Assembly: GCA_024803745.1 (NCBI GenBank)
Contig: JANJXV010000030.1
Coordinates: 5,909,001-5,973,000 of the forward strand
Length of the DNA stretch: 64,000 nt
Reading direction: 5' to 3'
From: Megascapheus bottae
Lineage: Eukaryota > Chordata > Mammalia > Rodentia > Geomyidae
Part shown: piece after piece, positions 25,528 to 35,949 of the stretch
Position numbering within the stretch: the stretch's first letter is position 1
How the letters are laid out: every line of letters starts with the position of its first letter
The notes under the pieces: model-generated
Seen by the model: only the letters and a program-made list of their open reading frames with translations
What the model was told of the DNA's origin: nothing
Database searches by the model: none
Translations under genes and position numbers: made by a program

Positions 25528-25533
25528 TTTATA
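25528..25533 (-). promoter_or_regulatory. TATA box candidate of AKR1C copy 2
   Basis: Minus strand reads gatataaaaagcagtg about 153 bp upstream of the start codon. The 5' UTR to the ATG has no in-frame AUG in the sequence I read. A second, weaker AT-rich site (caatataacc) lies nearer, at about 25462-25472. Confidence 0.5.
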
Positions 25534-26094
25534 TCCAGCCAAGTTCTGTTTTCAGGTCCACTGTCCTGGACCTCCATTACCACCTCCAGCCCTAGAAAGG
25601 TGGAGCCTCTGTCCTCCTCACTTACATTAGGTCAACCTCCCTCCCCCTCTCTCTACAGTCCTGGAAATTGACACCTGCCTGAAAGAGTGCATTTTTCTAC
25701 ACCAGCAACTTCCAGCAAGCTTGCTCCACTCAGACATTCAAAGGTTTTTTCATATACTAATAATGCCTCATTAGCAAAATTGTCTAAAAGATTTTCTGTT
25801 CTTGTTTAAGCATGGAAATTCTGTTGAATTCTGCTTGCTATTGGCTAAATCTTAAGTTTGGCCTTCTATTTTGTATATTGCCTGTTTTCCAAGCATTGAC
25901 CACGTGGTGTATAATTTTTAAAAAATTTAATGGCACCATCTTGGCAATGAGGTAGATAAAGGGGCAGGGTTAGGGATTCTGTTGAACCCCATACATCTCA
26001 GCCACCATTTTGTGCCCCACTGCACATTCTCAGCCTCCCCCAGTAATTACGACCTTCCTCTTCAGCTTCCATTAGCGTTAAACTGGTTTAGTGA

Positions 26095-26295
26095 TTTTTT
26101 TTTTTTTTTGCCAGTCATGGGCGGTGAACTCAGGACCTGGGCCCTGTCCTTGGGCTTTCTCAAGGCTAGAGCTCTACCACTTGCGCCACAGCATCGTTTC
26201 TGGCCTTTTCTATGTATGTGGTACCAAAGAATCGAATCCAGGTCTTTGTGCATGTTAGGCAGGCACTCTACCACTAGGCCAAACTCCCAGGCCCG
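26095..26295 (-). repeat. IDL-Geo SINE (minus)
   Basis: T run, gccagtcatgg, then gagctctaccacttgcgcca and the terminal aaactcccaggcc. Nearly full length. Confidence 0.88.
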
Positions 26296-26439
26296 CAGTC
26301 TGTCTTTTAACAAGGACCATCCTAGGAAATTATATTGTATTGGGGGTGGGTATATTTTCTTGTTAGCAAAAGATAACAGGGGACCGATAAAGAAGAGCCT
26401 CTAAATGTAATACTTTAGACCTCAGCATGTTTTTTGTTG

Positions 26440-26662
26440 TGGTGAGAGGAGGGGGCATTTACCAGTACTAGGGTTTAGAGCTCCATTCTCTCATTTAGCT
26501 TTTGCTCAAGGATGGTCTGTACCACTTGAATTACACTTTCACCTCTGATTTTCTGGTAGTGAATTGGAGATAGCAGTCTTATTGACTTTTCTGCCTAGGC
26601 TGACTTTGAACCACAGTCCTCAAATCTTGGCCTCCGGAGTAGCCAGGATTACAGGCATGAAG
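26440..26662 (-). repeat. B1-headed SINE (minus)
   Basis: Plus strand shows gtgaattggagatagcagtc and cctccggagtagccaggatt, ending acaggcatgaagcac, the complement of a B1/Alu head. Confidence 0.7.
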
Positions 26663-26689
26663 CACAAGTATCTGGTAGATGAGTTTTTC

Positions 26690-26830
26690 TTTCTTCCTTC
26701 CCTTTCCTTTATTCTTCCTTCCTTCTTTCCTTTCTTCTCTTTTTACTTACTTCCTTTCTTCTTTCCTTTCTATCGTCCTAACTGCCTGCCTTCTTTTCTT
26801 CCTTCTTACATTTTTTTCTTCCTTCTTTGT
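26690..26830 (+). repeat. Polypyrimidine (CTTT/CCTT)n tract
   Basis: About 140 bases of CCTT, CTTT and TTCC units with few purines. Confidence 0.9.
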
Positions 26831-27173
26831 ACCAATGGTGGAATGCAGCTTTCTTGTTGGTAAGCTGATTTTTTGGAAGGTATGCTCAGAAGAGTAATAG
26901 ATGTATATGAGGGCATATCTATTTTAGTTATTTGTGAAATTTCCATAGTGGTTTTCATAATGTCTATACTAATTTACATTTATTCCAATGATCTAGAAGA
27001 TTTCTTTTCTTCTTGTATTCTAGCTAACATTTGTGAATCAGTGAATCAGTGGGGGAAGGGTGAGTATTTGTAATAGCTATTTCAATTGAGGCAAGTTTTG
27101 ATGAAAATCATACCTCATAGCCAAAGAAACAAAATGACATGGTAATGGCATGGCATAGATATGTCAGTGTGAA

Positions 27174-27205
27174 TATATATATATATGTATATATATACAT
27201 ATATG
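27174..27205 (+). repeat. AT-rich (TA)n run
   Basis: tatatatatatgtatatata type repeat, interrupted by G and C. Confidence 0.85.
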
Positions 27206-28011
27206 TACCAGAAACATTCTCAACGAAAGTACACATCAGATAAAGGGAAGCCCCTTCCATAAATGATACCAAGACAACAGGATATTGATATGCAAAAACT
27301 GAAACTTGATCAACATCCTTCAGTATATACAACTAGCATGTCATGATGGATCAAATATGTTAATGTAAGTCATGACAATATTTGACTATTGGAAAAGGGT
27401 ATCAAAGAATTGCAATTACTTTTTAACCTGTTTCCCAAACCAAAAGAAACAACAATAAATATAGGCAAATTGTATTATTGGAAATTAAGAAGTTTCTGTA
27501 TGACAAAGGCATCTGCTATCTCAGGGAAGAGATAATCTACAGACCAGGAGGATATATGTGAGTACTAGTTCCCAGGAAGTAATATAACATGCTCACAACA
27601 CTTGAGAAAAACAAGTACTACAATTTTTTTTAATGAAGAATGAATGATTTTAATAAATAGTACTCAAAAGAAAAAATGCAAATGTTCAAAACTATGTGGA
27701 AAAAAATCAGGTATGCTGATTGCTAAGTTTCTTTTTTTTTCTATCTAGCTGGATTATTGCCTTAAACAAAGGGAGGAACAATGTCCAGAGTAAATATTAA
27801 TTGACCACATGAGAGCTTGATAACCAGAGAAATCTACTTCTCTCTAGCAAATGGACTAGCTTCTAGCCTACACCTGAAGCAGAAAAAAAAAAAAACAAGG
27901 AATACCCCCAGATCCTTAAAAGTAACTTGAATGACACAACAAGCTACACACATTGCATTTTCCATCACCTATTTTCTTTTCAATTTTCAATCTCAATATT
28001 ACTATTTTTAC

Positions 28012-28084
28012 CTTATCAGGTGGAATGGCAAGACCATAGCCCAGTACAGGAATGAAGTCACACACACTGCTATTTGAAAATCAT
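28012..28084 (-). pseudogene. Orphan AKR1C exon 1 remnant
   Basis: Minus strand starts ATGATTTTCAAATAG, then cagtgtgtg...cttcattcctgt and ggctatgg, and ends at a usable donor GTAAAA. It aligns with exon 1 of copies 2 and 3, but is 73 rather than 84 bases (11 missing) and has a stop at codon 5. No exon 2-9 partner lies between it and copy 2, so it is either the relic of a partial duplication or a non-coding alternative first exon for copy 2, whose exon 2 is 5.2 kb downstream. Confidence 0.75.
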
Positions 28085-28532
28085 TCTCATTCAGACCTGT
28101 TTCATCAATAAGCAGGAACTGTTACTTTGATGAGTAGCCAAGTAACAGGAGCCCTAGCCCTCTCTGTTAGTTTAAGGACTAATGGGACACTAGAGGCAGG
28201 GCTTAAAGCTATATTCAACATGGGAATTCTGAAGGCAACTGTTTAAATACAGTTCCACATGCAAACTACCTTACAAACATCTGTGTCTTTATCTACCTTA
28301 AAGAGATTTAGAGTTAGAGCCCTACATGTACCTGGCAGTGTAAACATGGGAGACCATATCTACTCTAAATTTTGGTGTAGATTGGTTAAACTATTGCACA
28401 TATAAAACTTGGTCCTGATTCAATGAATTACTGCACCACACTGAAGCTGAGTACTTAGACAAGGGCACTGGAAGACAGGAGGGGGCAAGTTAAATGTGTA
28501 CAGGAAATATTATCATGAACCAAATTTATGTC

Positions 28533-28695
28533 CTTTTTTTTCCAGTCTTGAGGCTTGAACTCAGGGCCTGGGCACTGTCCTCAAACTTTGTGTTCTACAA
28601 CTAGTCTTTTACTACTTGAGCCATCGTATCACTTCTGGCTTTTCCTATGTATGTGATACCAAGGGATCAAACCTAGGGCTTCATGCATGCTAGGC
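28533..28695 (-). repeat. IDL-Geo SINE, left piece, cut by the provirus
   Basis: Starts with a T run and ccagtcttgagg and stops within catgctaggc. The missing end (caagcactctaccac ... cagcccc) appears at 34313-34349, after the provirus. Confidence 0.88.
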
Positions 28696-29190
28696 TGTTA
28701 GGGACCGACTGTGGGGTCAATGACCTTGGACCTGACCTTGGACCTACACAACTGTATACACAAGGAAGTAACTCTTATCAGGATGACTTTAAGCAATGTC
28801 AATCACTTCTTATCAGGATAACTTTAAGCAATGTCAATTAGTTCTTATCAGGATGACTTTAAGCAATGTCAATCAGTTCTTATCAGGATGACTTTAAGCA
28901 ATGTTAATCCTTTCTCATTTATCCTATATGTGACTTGTTTACTATTTTGTATGAATGTAGCCTCTGGCAGTTCCCTAGTTTTAAGAACAGTATTTAAGGT
29001 CGGAACTTAAAATAAACAGGACAAGTCTCAGGCGGCAGTCTGGAGCTCATAGCCTTCTTGGACTGCTGACTTGGGCTGTAGTCCTCCCGAACTCCATCTG
29101 TTTGTCTCTGTTCTATTTTTTCCTAGTCCTTGCCCCTATTTCAGGAATCCCAATCCGCGAACCCTGGTTTGCTGCTGGCTGGCCCCGGCA
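28696..29190 (+). repeat. 5' LTR of the provirus
   Basis: Starts TGTTAGGGACC, ends CCCCGGCA two bases before the primer site (TG...CA, 495 bp). A TATA-like tatttaa is at 28991-28997 and AATAAA at 29011-29016. No partner 3' LTR was seen in the window. Confidence 0.85.
28774..28913 (+). repeat. Four 35-bp tandem repeats in the LTR U3
   Basis: Units begin with cttatcagga at 28774, 28809, 28844 and 28879, exactly 35 bp apart, each with actttaagcaatgt. Each unit holds a GATA motif on the minus strand (TGATAAG). Typical of duplicated U3 enhancers; the function is inferred. Confidence 0.9.
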
Positions 29191-29192
29191 AC

Positions 29193-29210
29193 TGGCGCCC
29201 GAACAGGGAC
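29193..29210 (+). other. Primer binding site, tRNA-Lys3 type
   Basis: TGGCGCCCGAACAGGGAC, the 18-base complement to the 3' end of tRNA-Lys3 used by several beta- and lentiviruses, two bases after the LTR. Confidence 0.9.
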
Positions 29211-29331
29211 CCTGAAAATCTGGGACGAAGGCAGAGGACCCCGCTGTGGTGAGTAACACATCGTAGGACTATTAAAAGAGGATTTTAAGAGCGTGAGAGA
29301 GCGGAAGGCTGTATTGTCCAGAGTAAAAATT

Positions 29332-30897
29332 ATGGGTCAAGTTAATAGCCATACGTCATATGTACCGATCTTAACAGGCCTACTTGAAGCCCACGGAACG
29401 TGGGTGGAAAAAGGGGTGCTTCAGAGCTTCCTACAGTTTGTCGAGGAGGCATGCCCGAGGTCTATAGAGGAGGAATTCCAAAAATCCTGGCAGCGGATAG
29501 GAAAAAGAATTCAAGATTATTATGATGTATATGGCCCCGAAAAGACCCCAGTAGAGGCTATTACTGTTTGGAATTTAGTAAGTGAATGCATAGATCCTCA
29601 ACATGAGAATGCTGAACTTAATCTTGAATTAAGGGAAATTTATGAATTAAAGGACCCTTCTGAAAAACCTGAGGCTGAGCCATATGCCGCCGCAGCCCAA
29701 GAGAGTCTAAGTGAGATCTTGAAAAGAGAACAACAACCAGTCGATATTGAGTATCAGAATTCAAATTTGAATATAAAGGAGGAAAGTTATGATGAGCCGA
29801 TGGAGGACCGGATAGCTACGATAAAGAGGTTAGAAGAAATCCTACATCTACTATCTAAAATGGGGATAGAGCAGAGAGCCCCCCCAGAAGTAGGAAAGAA
29901 ATATGACCCTCAGGCCACTATGGTGTCTGATTCTAAACCTTATCCCTCACACCCACCGCCTCCGGCTGCAGCCTTACAGCCCCAATCCCTTTTTCAACCT
30001 TTCAAGCCTAAAAGCCCTAGCAACAAGTCCCTTTTAACAGGCACTACAACCAGGCACAGTGCATCGCAATTAAACCTGGCTCAGGCTGCTAGAGAGAGGG
30101 AAGATATTTCAGGGCCTCGATGCTTCCCTAGTTTAGTTGATCATGATGAACAAGTATACCATCAACCTGTTACTGTTAAACTATTGCAGGATTTAAAGAG
30201 TGCCTGCTCCCAATATGGGCCAACTGCCCCTTTTACTCAAGTAATATTGGAGGCCGCGTGTGCTGGTATTGTATGCCCAAATGACTGGAAACGGCTTGCC
30301 AGAGCATGCCTTAGTGCGGGAGAGTACTTATTATGGGAGACAGAGTTCACTGCACAGTGTCGGGCTAAAATTGAAACAAATAGGTCTAAGAACCTGCCTT
30401 ACACTTTTGATCAGTTGTTAGGAGAGGGAACCTATAAAAACACCGAAGATCAATTGGGTTATGCAAAGGAAGCCTATTTACAAATAAATGCTGCGGCGAA
30501 AGAGGCTTGGAAAAGGTTACGTAATTTCAATCGTACAAAAAATTTAGTAGAAGTTAAACAGGGACCAAATGAACCTTATCTAGAATTTTTGTCTCTATTA
30601 ATGGAGACTGCAGACTGCTTAGTACAAGATGAGAACACAAGGAAGATTATAGTTAGACACATAGCCTATGAAAATGCCAACGCCGCCTGTAAGGCGGCTA
30701 TCAGACCCCATAGGAATAAGGGAGGAATCACGGACTTTATTTCACTTTGTGCTGATATTGGACCCTCCCATGTACAAGGCCTTACTTTAGCCGCCGCTCC
30801 TCAAGGAAAGACTGCTACTGAATTTCTAAAATATAGAGGCCGAGGCATTCCCGGGCTGCTAGACCCCCAGGGAGTTGCTTCTCTTGTGGACAAATAG
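29332..30897 (+). pseudogene. gag: Endogenous retroviral gag (matrix to capsid)
   Basis: Reading frame starting MGQVNSH with Gly2 for myristoylation. The region to about residue 190 is matrix-like. A Pro-rich spacer (SHPPPPAAALQP) follows, then the capsid with a major homology region near residues 420-470. The frame stops at TAG 30895-30897, inside the codons of the first zinc finger, which is intact in another frame. An upstream in-frame ATG at 29293 precedes a non-viral-looking 13-residue extension, so MGQ is the better start. Related to betaretroviral Gag; the exact relative is not identified. Confidence 0.88.
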
Positions 30898-31211
30898 GAC
30901 ATTGGATGACGCAATGCCCACGCCAGGCCAGGTTAAAGAGAGAAAAATCACCTGGCACATGTCCACGCTGTGGTAAAGGGAAGCACTGGGCTAAAGATTG
31001 CAAATCAGCAACAAATCGCAATGGCCGCCTGTTTTCGAGAAACTGGAGAAGGGGCCAGCCTCTGGCCCTGCAAAACCATGGGGCAGTCCCTCCCTCTTCT
31101 CAGCCACAAGTGCATCTTCTAACAACCCCCCAAAATCAGTCTCCAGCCTCTTCCGTGCCACCCCAGGCAGCACAGGATTGGACCTCTGTTCCTCCATCTG
31201 CTCAGTATTGA
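30876..31211 (+). pseudogene. gag: Nucleocapsid part of gag, out of frame
   Basis: Two CX2CX4HX4C knuckles: CFSCGQIGHWMTQC at 30876 and CPRCGKGKHWAKDC downstream, then a Pro/Ser/Gln-rich tail to TGA at 31209-31211. The shift relative to the upstream gag frame is one base and probably arose in the C/G-rich run at about 30853-30873. Confidence 0.85.
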
Positions 31212-31288
31212 CCCCAGAGATGGGGACACAAGCTCTCCCCACGGGGGTCTTCGGCCTCTTCCCCCGGGAGTGGCTGGATTGCTGTTAG
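30998..31288 (+). pseudogene. pro: dUTPase N-terminal part of pro
   Basis: Frame -1 to the nucleocapsid frame, as expected for betaretroviral gag-pro frameshifting. Contains ATPGSTGLDL, the dUTPase motif, and PTGVFG, then goes out of frame near 31258-31266; the domain resumes in the next open frame (LLLGRSS). Confidence 0.8.
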
Positions 31289-33645
31289 GGCGAAGTAGCT
31301 CAGCCCTTAAAGGGATACAGATTACACCTGGCAAAATTGACCAGGATTTCACTGGAGAAATCAAAGTTATGGCCTCTGCCCCGAAACACGTGGTATCAAT
31401 CCCAGCCAGTCAAAAATTAGCACAACTAATACTTGTGCCTTTACCTCATGGGGAGACTGCCAATTCTTCTGCCCCATGTGGACAGAGAGGATTTGGATCC
31501 TCTGATATCTATTGGGTACAAAGCATAAAACAAGAGAGGCCTGAGATGACTATATTTATACAAGAAAAACCCTTTAAAGGAATATTAGACACAGGAGCGG
31601 ATGTGTCTGTAATAGCTAAAAAGCATTGGCCAGCCCAATGGCCCCTGACAACCTCTATGACTTCCCTACAGGGGATTGGGCAAGCAACTGACCCACAGCA
31701 GAGCAGTGCAATCCTTGTTTGGAGAGATGAGGAAGGGCACTCTGGTCATTTTCAGCCATTTGTCCTGGATCATCTGCCAATTAATTTATGGGGTCGTGAT
31801 ATCATGGAAAAAATGGGAGTGTATATGTTTAGTCCTAGTGCTGCGGTCACTAAGCAGTTTCTTGATCAAGGCCTCCTCCCCTTTAGGGGACTAGGCCGAG
31901 CAGCACAGGGGGAGCCAGAGCCACTCCAACCCCAGTCTCACCCCCCGAGACAAGGATTAGGGTATTCTTTAACGGGGGCTGTTGTTTGTCCTGCCCCTCA
32001 TGCTGATCCCATAAATTGGCTCTCGGAAGAACCGGTATGGGTCGAACAGTGGCCTCTTTCTCTAGAAAAGATCATTGCAGTTCAGCAGCTGGTACAGGAA
32101 CAGCTGGACTTGGGACATGTGGCCCCTTCTAACTCTCCATGGAATTCTCCAATTTTTGTTATAAAGAAAAAGTCAGGTAAATGGAGGCTGTTACAGGATC
32201 TGAGAAAGGTAAATGCAACTATGGAACTGATGGGGGCCTTACAGCCCGGTTTGCCTTCACCCATGGCAATCCCAAAGGATACTTACAAGATTATTATAGA
32301 TTTGAAGGATTGTTTCTATACTATACCCCTGGCGCCTCAAGACTGTAAGTGCTTTGCCTTCAGCGTCCCCTCTGTTAATTTTAAAGAACCCATGAAGCGA
32401 TATCATTGGCTTGTGCTCCCACAGGGCATGGCAAATAGCCCAACTTTATGTCAAAGTTTTGTAGCCAGAGCCATTTCTTCCACCCGTGAAAAATTTTCTT
32501 CTGTTTATATTGTTCATTATATGGACGACATCTTGTTGGCTTGTTCTGACCCTATCGTCGTACGACAAGCCTTTGGACAACTAAAGCAAGATCTGAGCCT
32601 CTTTGGCCTTATAATAGCAGCTGAAAAGGTTCAGGAACACCCCCCTTTTACGTATTTAGGCCATATATTAGGCCCACAATATTTTAAAAGCCAAAAAATA
32701 CAATTAAAAACTTCACACTTAAGATCTCTTCATGATTTTCAGCAATTCTTAGGAGATATAAATTGGCTTCGGCCTTATCTAAAGCTGTCCACAGGAGAGT
32801 TAAAACCCCTCTTTGATCTCTTAAAAGGAGATACCAACCCTACATCCTTGCGCAATTTAAATCCCGACGCCAGGAGGGCCATCCAAATCGTAGAAAAGGC
32901 AATTTCCCAGCAACAAGTGACCTATTGTGACTACTCTAAACCATGGGGAGTTTACATTTTAGCTACTTCTCACTCCCCAACTGCTGTATTGTGGCAGGAT
33001 GGCCCACTTTTATGGCTTTATCTACCATCAACACCCGGCAAAGTGCTGACCCCCTACTACGAATCGGTAGCTAATCTGATACATATGTGCCGAGTGGATT
33101 CCCGTAAATATTTAGGTCAGGAACCTCATTTTATCTGTGTCCCATATAATTCACAACAACAAGATTGGCTATTCGCCCATTGCAATTCTTGGGCCATTGC
33201 TTGGGCCAATTATACGGGAAAAATTTTGCATCACTACCCGTCTAACAAACTTCTCCAATTTGCTGCGTGTCATACGTTCCTATTTCCTTCCATAGTACGG
33301 GCCTCGCCTTTATCTTCTGCCGCTTTAGTATTTACAGATGGATCCTCTAATGGAACCGCTGCTTTGACCATTAATGGGAAAACTCAGTCTTGGGTTACGG
33401 GTTTTTCCTCCGCCCAAGAGGTAGAATTAGAGGCTGTTTTACAAGCACTCGTCCTGTTACAAGACGAGCCCTTTAACTTATACTCAGACAGTCAATATGT
33501 AATTCGTGCTCTTCAAGTCATAGAAACTGTTCCCTTTATTGGAACTACTAACTCCAATATCCAGACCCAATTTCGCCAAGTACAAACTTTGCTTTGTTCT
33601 CGCAACCACGCCTGTTTTTTTTGGCTTCATTCGAGCTCACACTAA
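31270..33645 (+). pseudogene. pol: Protease-reverse transcriptase-RNase H (pro-pol) frame
   Basis: One open frame of 791 codons. Order: end of dUTPase (GRSSSALKGI), aspartic protease active site DTGAD at 31588, G-patch-like GLGYS, reverse transcriptase with YMDD at 32518-32529, then RNase H with FTDGSS at about 33335 and SDSQYV. Protease and polymerase share one frame, although betaretroviruses normally separate them by a second -1 shift. The frame ends just after RNase H at a T8 run; integrase continues in another frame. Confidence 0.9.
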
Positions 33646-34203
33646 TCTTCCTGGCCCTTTAAGTGAGGGTAACGCAGTTACTGATTCTTCCACCAGAGTT
33701 TATTTAACTCAAGTTGAACTTGCTAAGCAGTCACATGCCATCCATCATCAAAACAGCCGAGCCTTGCGCCGACAGTTTAAATTATCTAGAGAAGCAGCAC
33801 GTCAAATAGTTAAAACTTGCTCCAACTGTGTGCCCTTCTCACCAGCTCCTCATTTAGGTATAAATCCACGAGGACTTCTTTCTAATCACATTTGGCAGAT
33901 GGATGTCATACATGTTCCATCATTTGGCCGATTAAAATATGTTCATGTTACTGTAGATACTTATTCTAATTTTATCTTGGCCACCCCCCTTGCTGGGGAA
34001 GCCACTAAACATTGTATTTCTCACTGCATTCGATGTTTTGCTGTGATGGGGATTCCCTCGCAAATAAAAACAGATAATGGCCCTGGCTATGCAGGCGGAG
34101 CATTTCAATCCTTCTGCCATTCCTATAATATCACTCATATTACAGGCGTGCCTTACAATCCTCAAGGTCAAGGCATCGTGGAGAGAGCTAATGGATTATT
34201 AAA
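33620..34203 (+). pseudogene. pol: Integrase, C-terminally truncated
   Basis: In a frame shifted from RNase H, the break coinciding with the T8 run at about 33613-33620. Has the HHCC-type zinc module (AIHHQNS ... CSNC). The three acidic catalytic residues are Asp in WQMD (33902), Asp in TDNGPGY (34073) and Glu in GIVERAN (34181), with the correct 35-residue spacing between the last two. Sequence leaves the viral frame at about 34203, where AKR1C-like sequence begins; the C-terminal DNA-binding domain is lost. Confidence 0.88.
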
Positions 34204-34312
34204 ACACACTGGACCTTGGAATTCATCTTCCTCAGCTCCTCTAGTTAAGTAGTCACTGCTCTCAAGTCTCACAGGTCAGTGAAATGCAGAGGCCGGGCGT
34301 GGAGTAGGAGAG
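34204..34312 (-). pseudogene. AKR1C exon 1 / 5' UTR fragment joined to the provirus
   Basis: Collinear, without gaps, with 25353-25461 of copy 2 (first codons plus 5' UTR). By eye 4 of about 109 bases differ. It is antisense to the provirus. It starts in the integrase sequence at a shared acacactgg and ends at gagtaggagag, where the SINE resumes. Too short to encode anything. Confidence 0.9.
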
Positions 34313-34349
34313 CAAGCACTCTACCACTAAGCCACACTCCCAGCCCCCA
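34313..34349 (-). repeat. IDL-Geo SINE, right piece
   Basis: caagcactctaccactaagc to cagccccc, the missing terminus of the SINE at 28533-28695. Confidence 0.85.
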
Positions 34350-34620
34350 AATTTCTAACATGAGCTCTATGGGAGGAACTTGGTCTACTAATGAAAGACC
34401 TTTGAGGTCATGCAGGGTCACATATGCAGAACCAGGATCCTGGTGGCCATACTTATCATCATTCAATTCCACTTTATTGTTCTCACTGTGCTGGAAGAAG
34501 AAATTCATTCTGTCAAGACTCTGTTGTTCTCCAGGTTCTCAGATTTTTCTTAAGGATAGTGATCACAATAAAATTCAGTGTGAATCCAAGATAAATAAGC
34601 AATGCTGCAATTATTGATCC
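34350..34620 (-). pseudogene. Unidentified open segment, possible processed pseudogene
   Basis: The minus strand has a 79-codon frame (34508-34269) whose N-terminal 55 codons do not look like repeat translation (KVELNDDKYGHQDPGSAYVT). It runs into the SINE. I do not recognise the protein. It may be a degenerate retrocopy or chance. Confidence 0.25.
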
Positions 34621-34667
34621 TCATTCCTTGAATTCATGAATGGTTTAGATTAGGTAATATATAAATG

Positions 34668-34980
34668 ATTTTCTTTTTTGTTTTTTCCATATATTTTATT
34701 GTAATTAATAGAAGGGTTACGTTATATTCACCAGATGGAAGGTGCATTACTTCACAAACATTGATATCCTTTCTCATGTCTTGGTCCCCATTTCCCTCCC
34801 CTCACCCCTGCCCCTCATCTTGTTTTCCCCCTTTCCCTATCCAATTTCAAATAACCAAATACGCATATATCCAATATATCAGATAACAAGGTAAAATACT
34901 GTAACCATACGAGATAACCAAGGGATAGCAAAAGAGATGAGAGATAACATCGTACATAAAGGACAACAATCACTTATTTC
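34668..34980 (-). mobile_element. LINE-1 3' UTR (minus)
   Basis: Starts ccatatattttattgtaatt, then cagatggaaggtgcattac and the C-rich stretch; complement of the L1 3' ends elsewhere. Confidence 0.85.
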
Positions 34981-35179
34981 TGATGTTGCACAACATAAAG
35001 AAACCATCACATGTCAGTGGTCCTGAGAGCTGAAGTCTAAATATGACCTTGAGCTCACTCAGTGACATCAATGGAATGTACTGAAACAAAACCTAAACAA
35101 ACGTGTAGAAATGCAGAGGCAAGGTATTAACAAATAGAAACATTTCTGAATGCCACTGAGAAAATCCTGGTTTAGACTT

Positions 35180-35330
35180 CTTTTTTTTTAGCTTTTTAAA
35201 TTTTTTATTGTAATTAATAAAAGGGTTACATGATATTTGCCAGATAGAAGGTGCATTAATTCACATACATTGATACCCTTTCACATGTCTTGGTACCCAT
35301 TACCCTCCCCCCCACCCATCTTGGTTGGTT
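35180..35330 (-). mobile_element. LINE-1 3' UTR fragment (minus)
   Basis: T run, attgtaattaataaaagggt, then tgccagatagaaggtgc and the C-rich stretch; about 150 bp. Confidence 0.85.
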
Positions 35331-35404
35331 TAGACTTCTTATCCATAGAATTTCATCAACTTTTTTTTCATAAACTATTTTGTAACGTAAAAGAAAATCT
35401 TTTG

Positions 35405-35640
35405 GAGCCAGGCACTGAGGCTCACGCCTGCAATCCTAGCTACTCATGAGGCTGAGATCTGATGATCAAGGTTCAAAGCCAGCCCAGGCACAAAAGAACC
35501 TGAGACTCTTATCTCCAATTAACCTCTAGAAAATGTGAAGTGGGGCTTGACTCAAGGGTAAGGTGATAGCCTTGAGCTGCAGAGCTCAGGGACAGCGTCC
35601 AGGCCAAGTCCAAGGCCCATGACCTTGGACTAAATTAATT
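35405..35640 (+). repeat. B1-headed SINE with Geo-like right half
   Basis: Alu/B1-like head (ccaggcactgaggctcacgc; aatcctagctactcatgagg), then the right monomer (gtaaggtgatagccttgagc). Confidence 0.85.
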
Positions 35641-35809
35641 ATATAGAAACTGAATTATTTAACCCACTAATTAAATGAAAGGTACGATAACAGCAGATAA
35701 GAAACAGCTTTGATGATTCACATTATCTACTCTCATTGCTAAATAAATGAGTTAGAAGAAAGCATAGCTCACTTATAGTATCTTTCTTTCGTTCTTTCGT
35801 TCATTCGTT

Positions 35810-35949
35810 CTTTTTTTTGCTAGTCCTCTAAGCACTCTACCATTTGAGCACCACTTCTGGCTTTTTCTGTGTATGTGATACTGGGGAATTGAACCGGGAC
35901 TTCACGCATTGTAGGCAAGCACTCTACCATTAAGCCACACTCTCTGCCC
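35810..35949 (-). repeat. IDL-Geo SINE (minus), internally deleted
   Basis: T run and gctagtcct, then straight to aagcactctaccatttgagc and the left monomer, so most of the right monomer is missing. Confidence 0.75.

Larger units (their letters stand above)
28696..34203 (+). mobile_element. Truncated betaretrovirus-like endogenous provirus
   Basis: Layout: 5' LTR, tRNA-Lys3-type primer site, gag, dUTPase/protease, reverse transcriptase/RNase H and most of integrase. The dUTPase domain in the pro region and the style of the gag major homology region (QGPNEPY; AYENANAACKAAIRP) point to a class II (betaretrovirus-like) element. Env and the 3' LTR are missing. Frame breaks lie before the first nucleocapsid zinc finger, inside the dUTPase, and at the RNase H/integrase border. 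Coding capacity is otherwise little decayed, so insertion is fairly recent. Not replication competent. Confidence 0.92.

Noticed and set aside
28774..28913. CRISPR-like array of four 35-bp units
   Set aside because: The units are contiguous without spacers, and sit in an LTR U3 of an animal genome.
28696..34203. Complete, active retrovirus
   Set aside because: No env or 3' LTR, integrase is cut, and there are at least three frame breaks.
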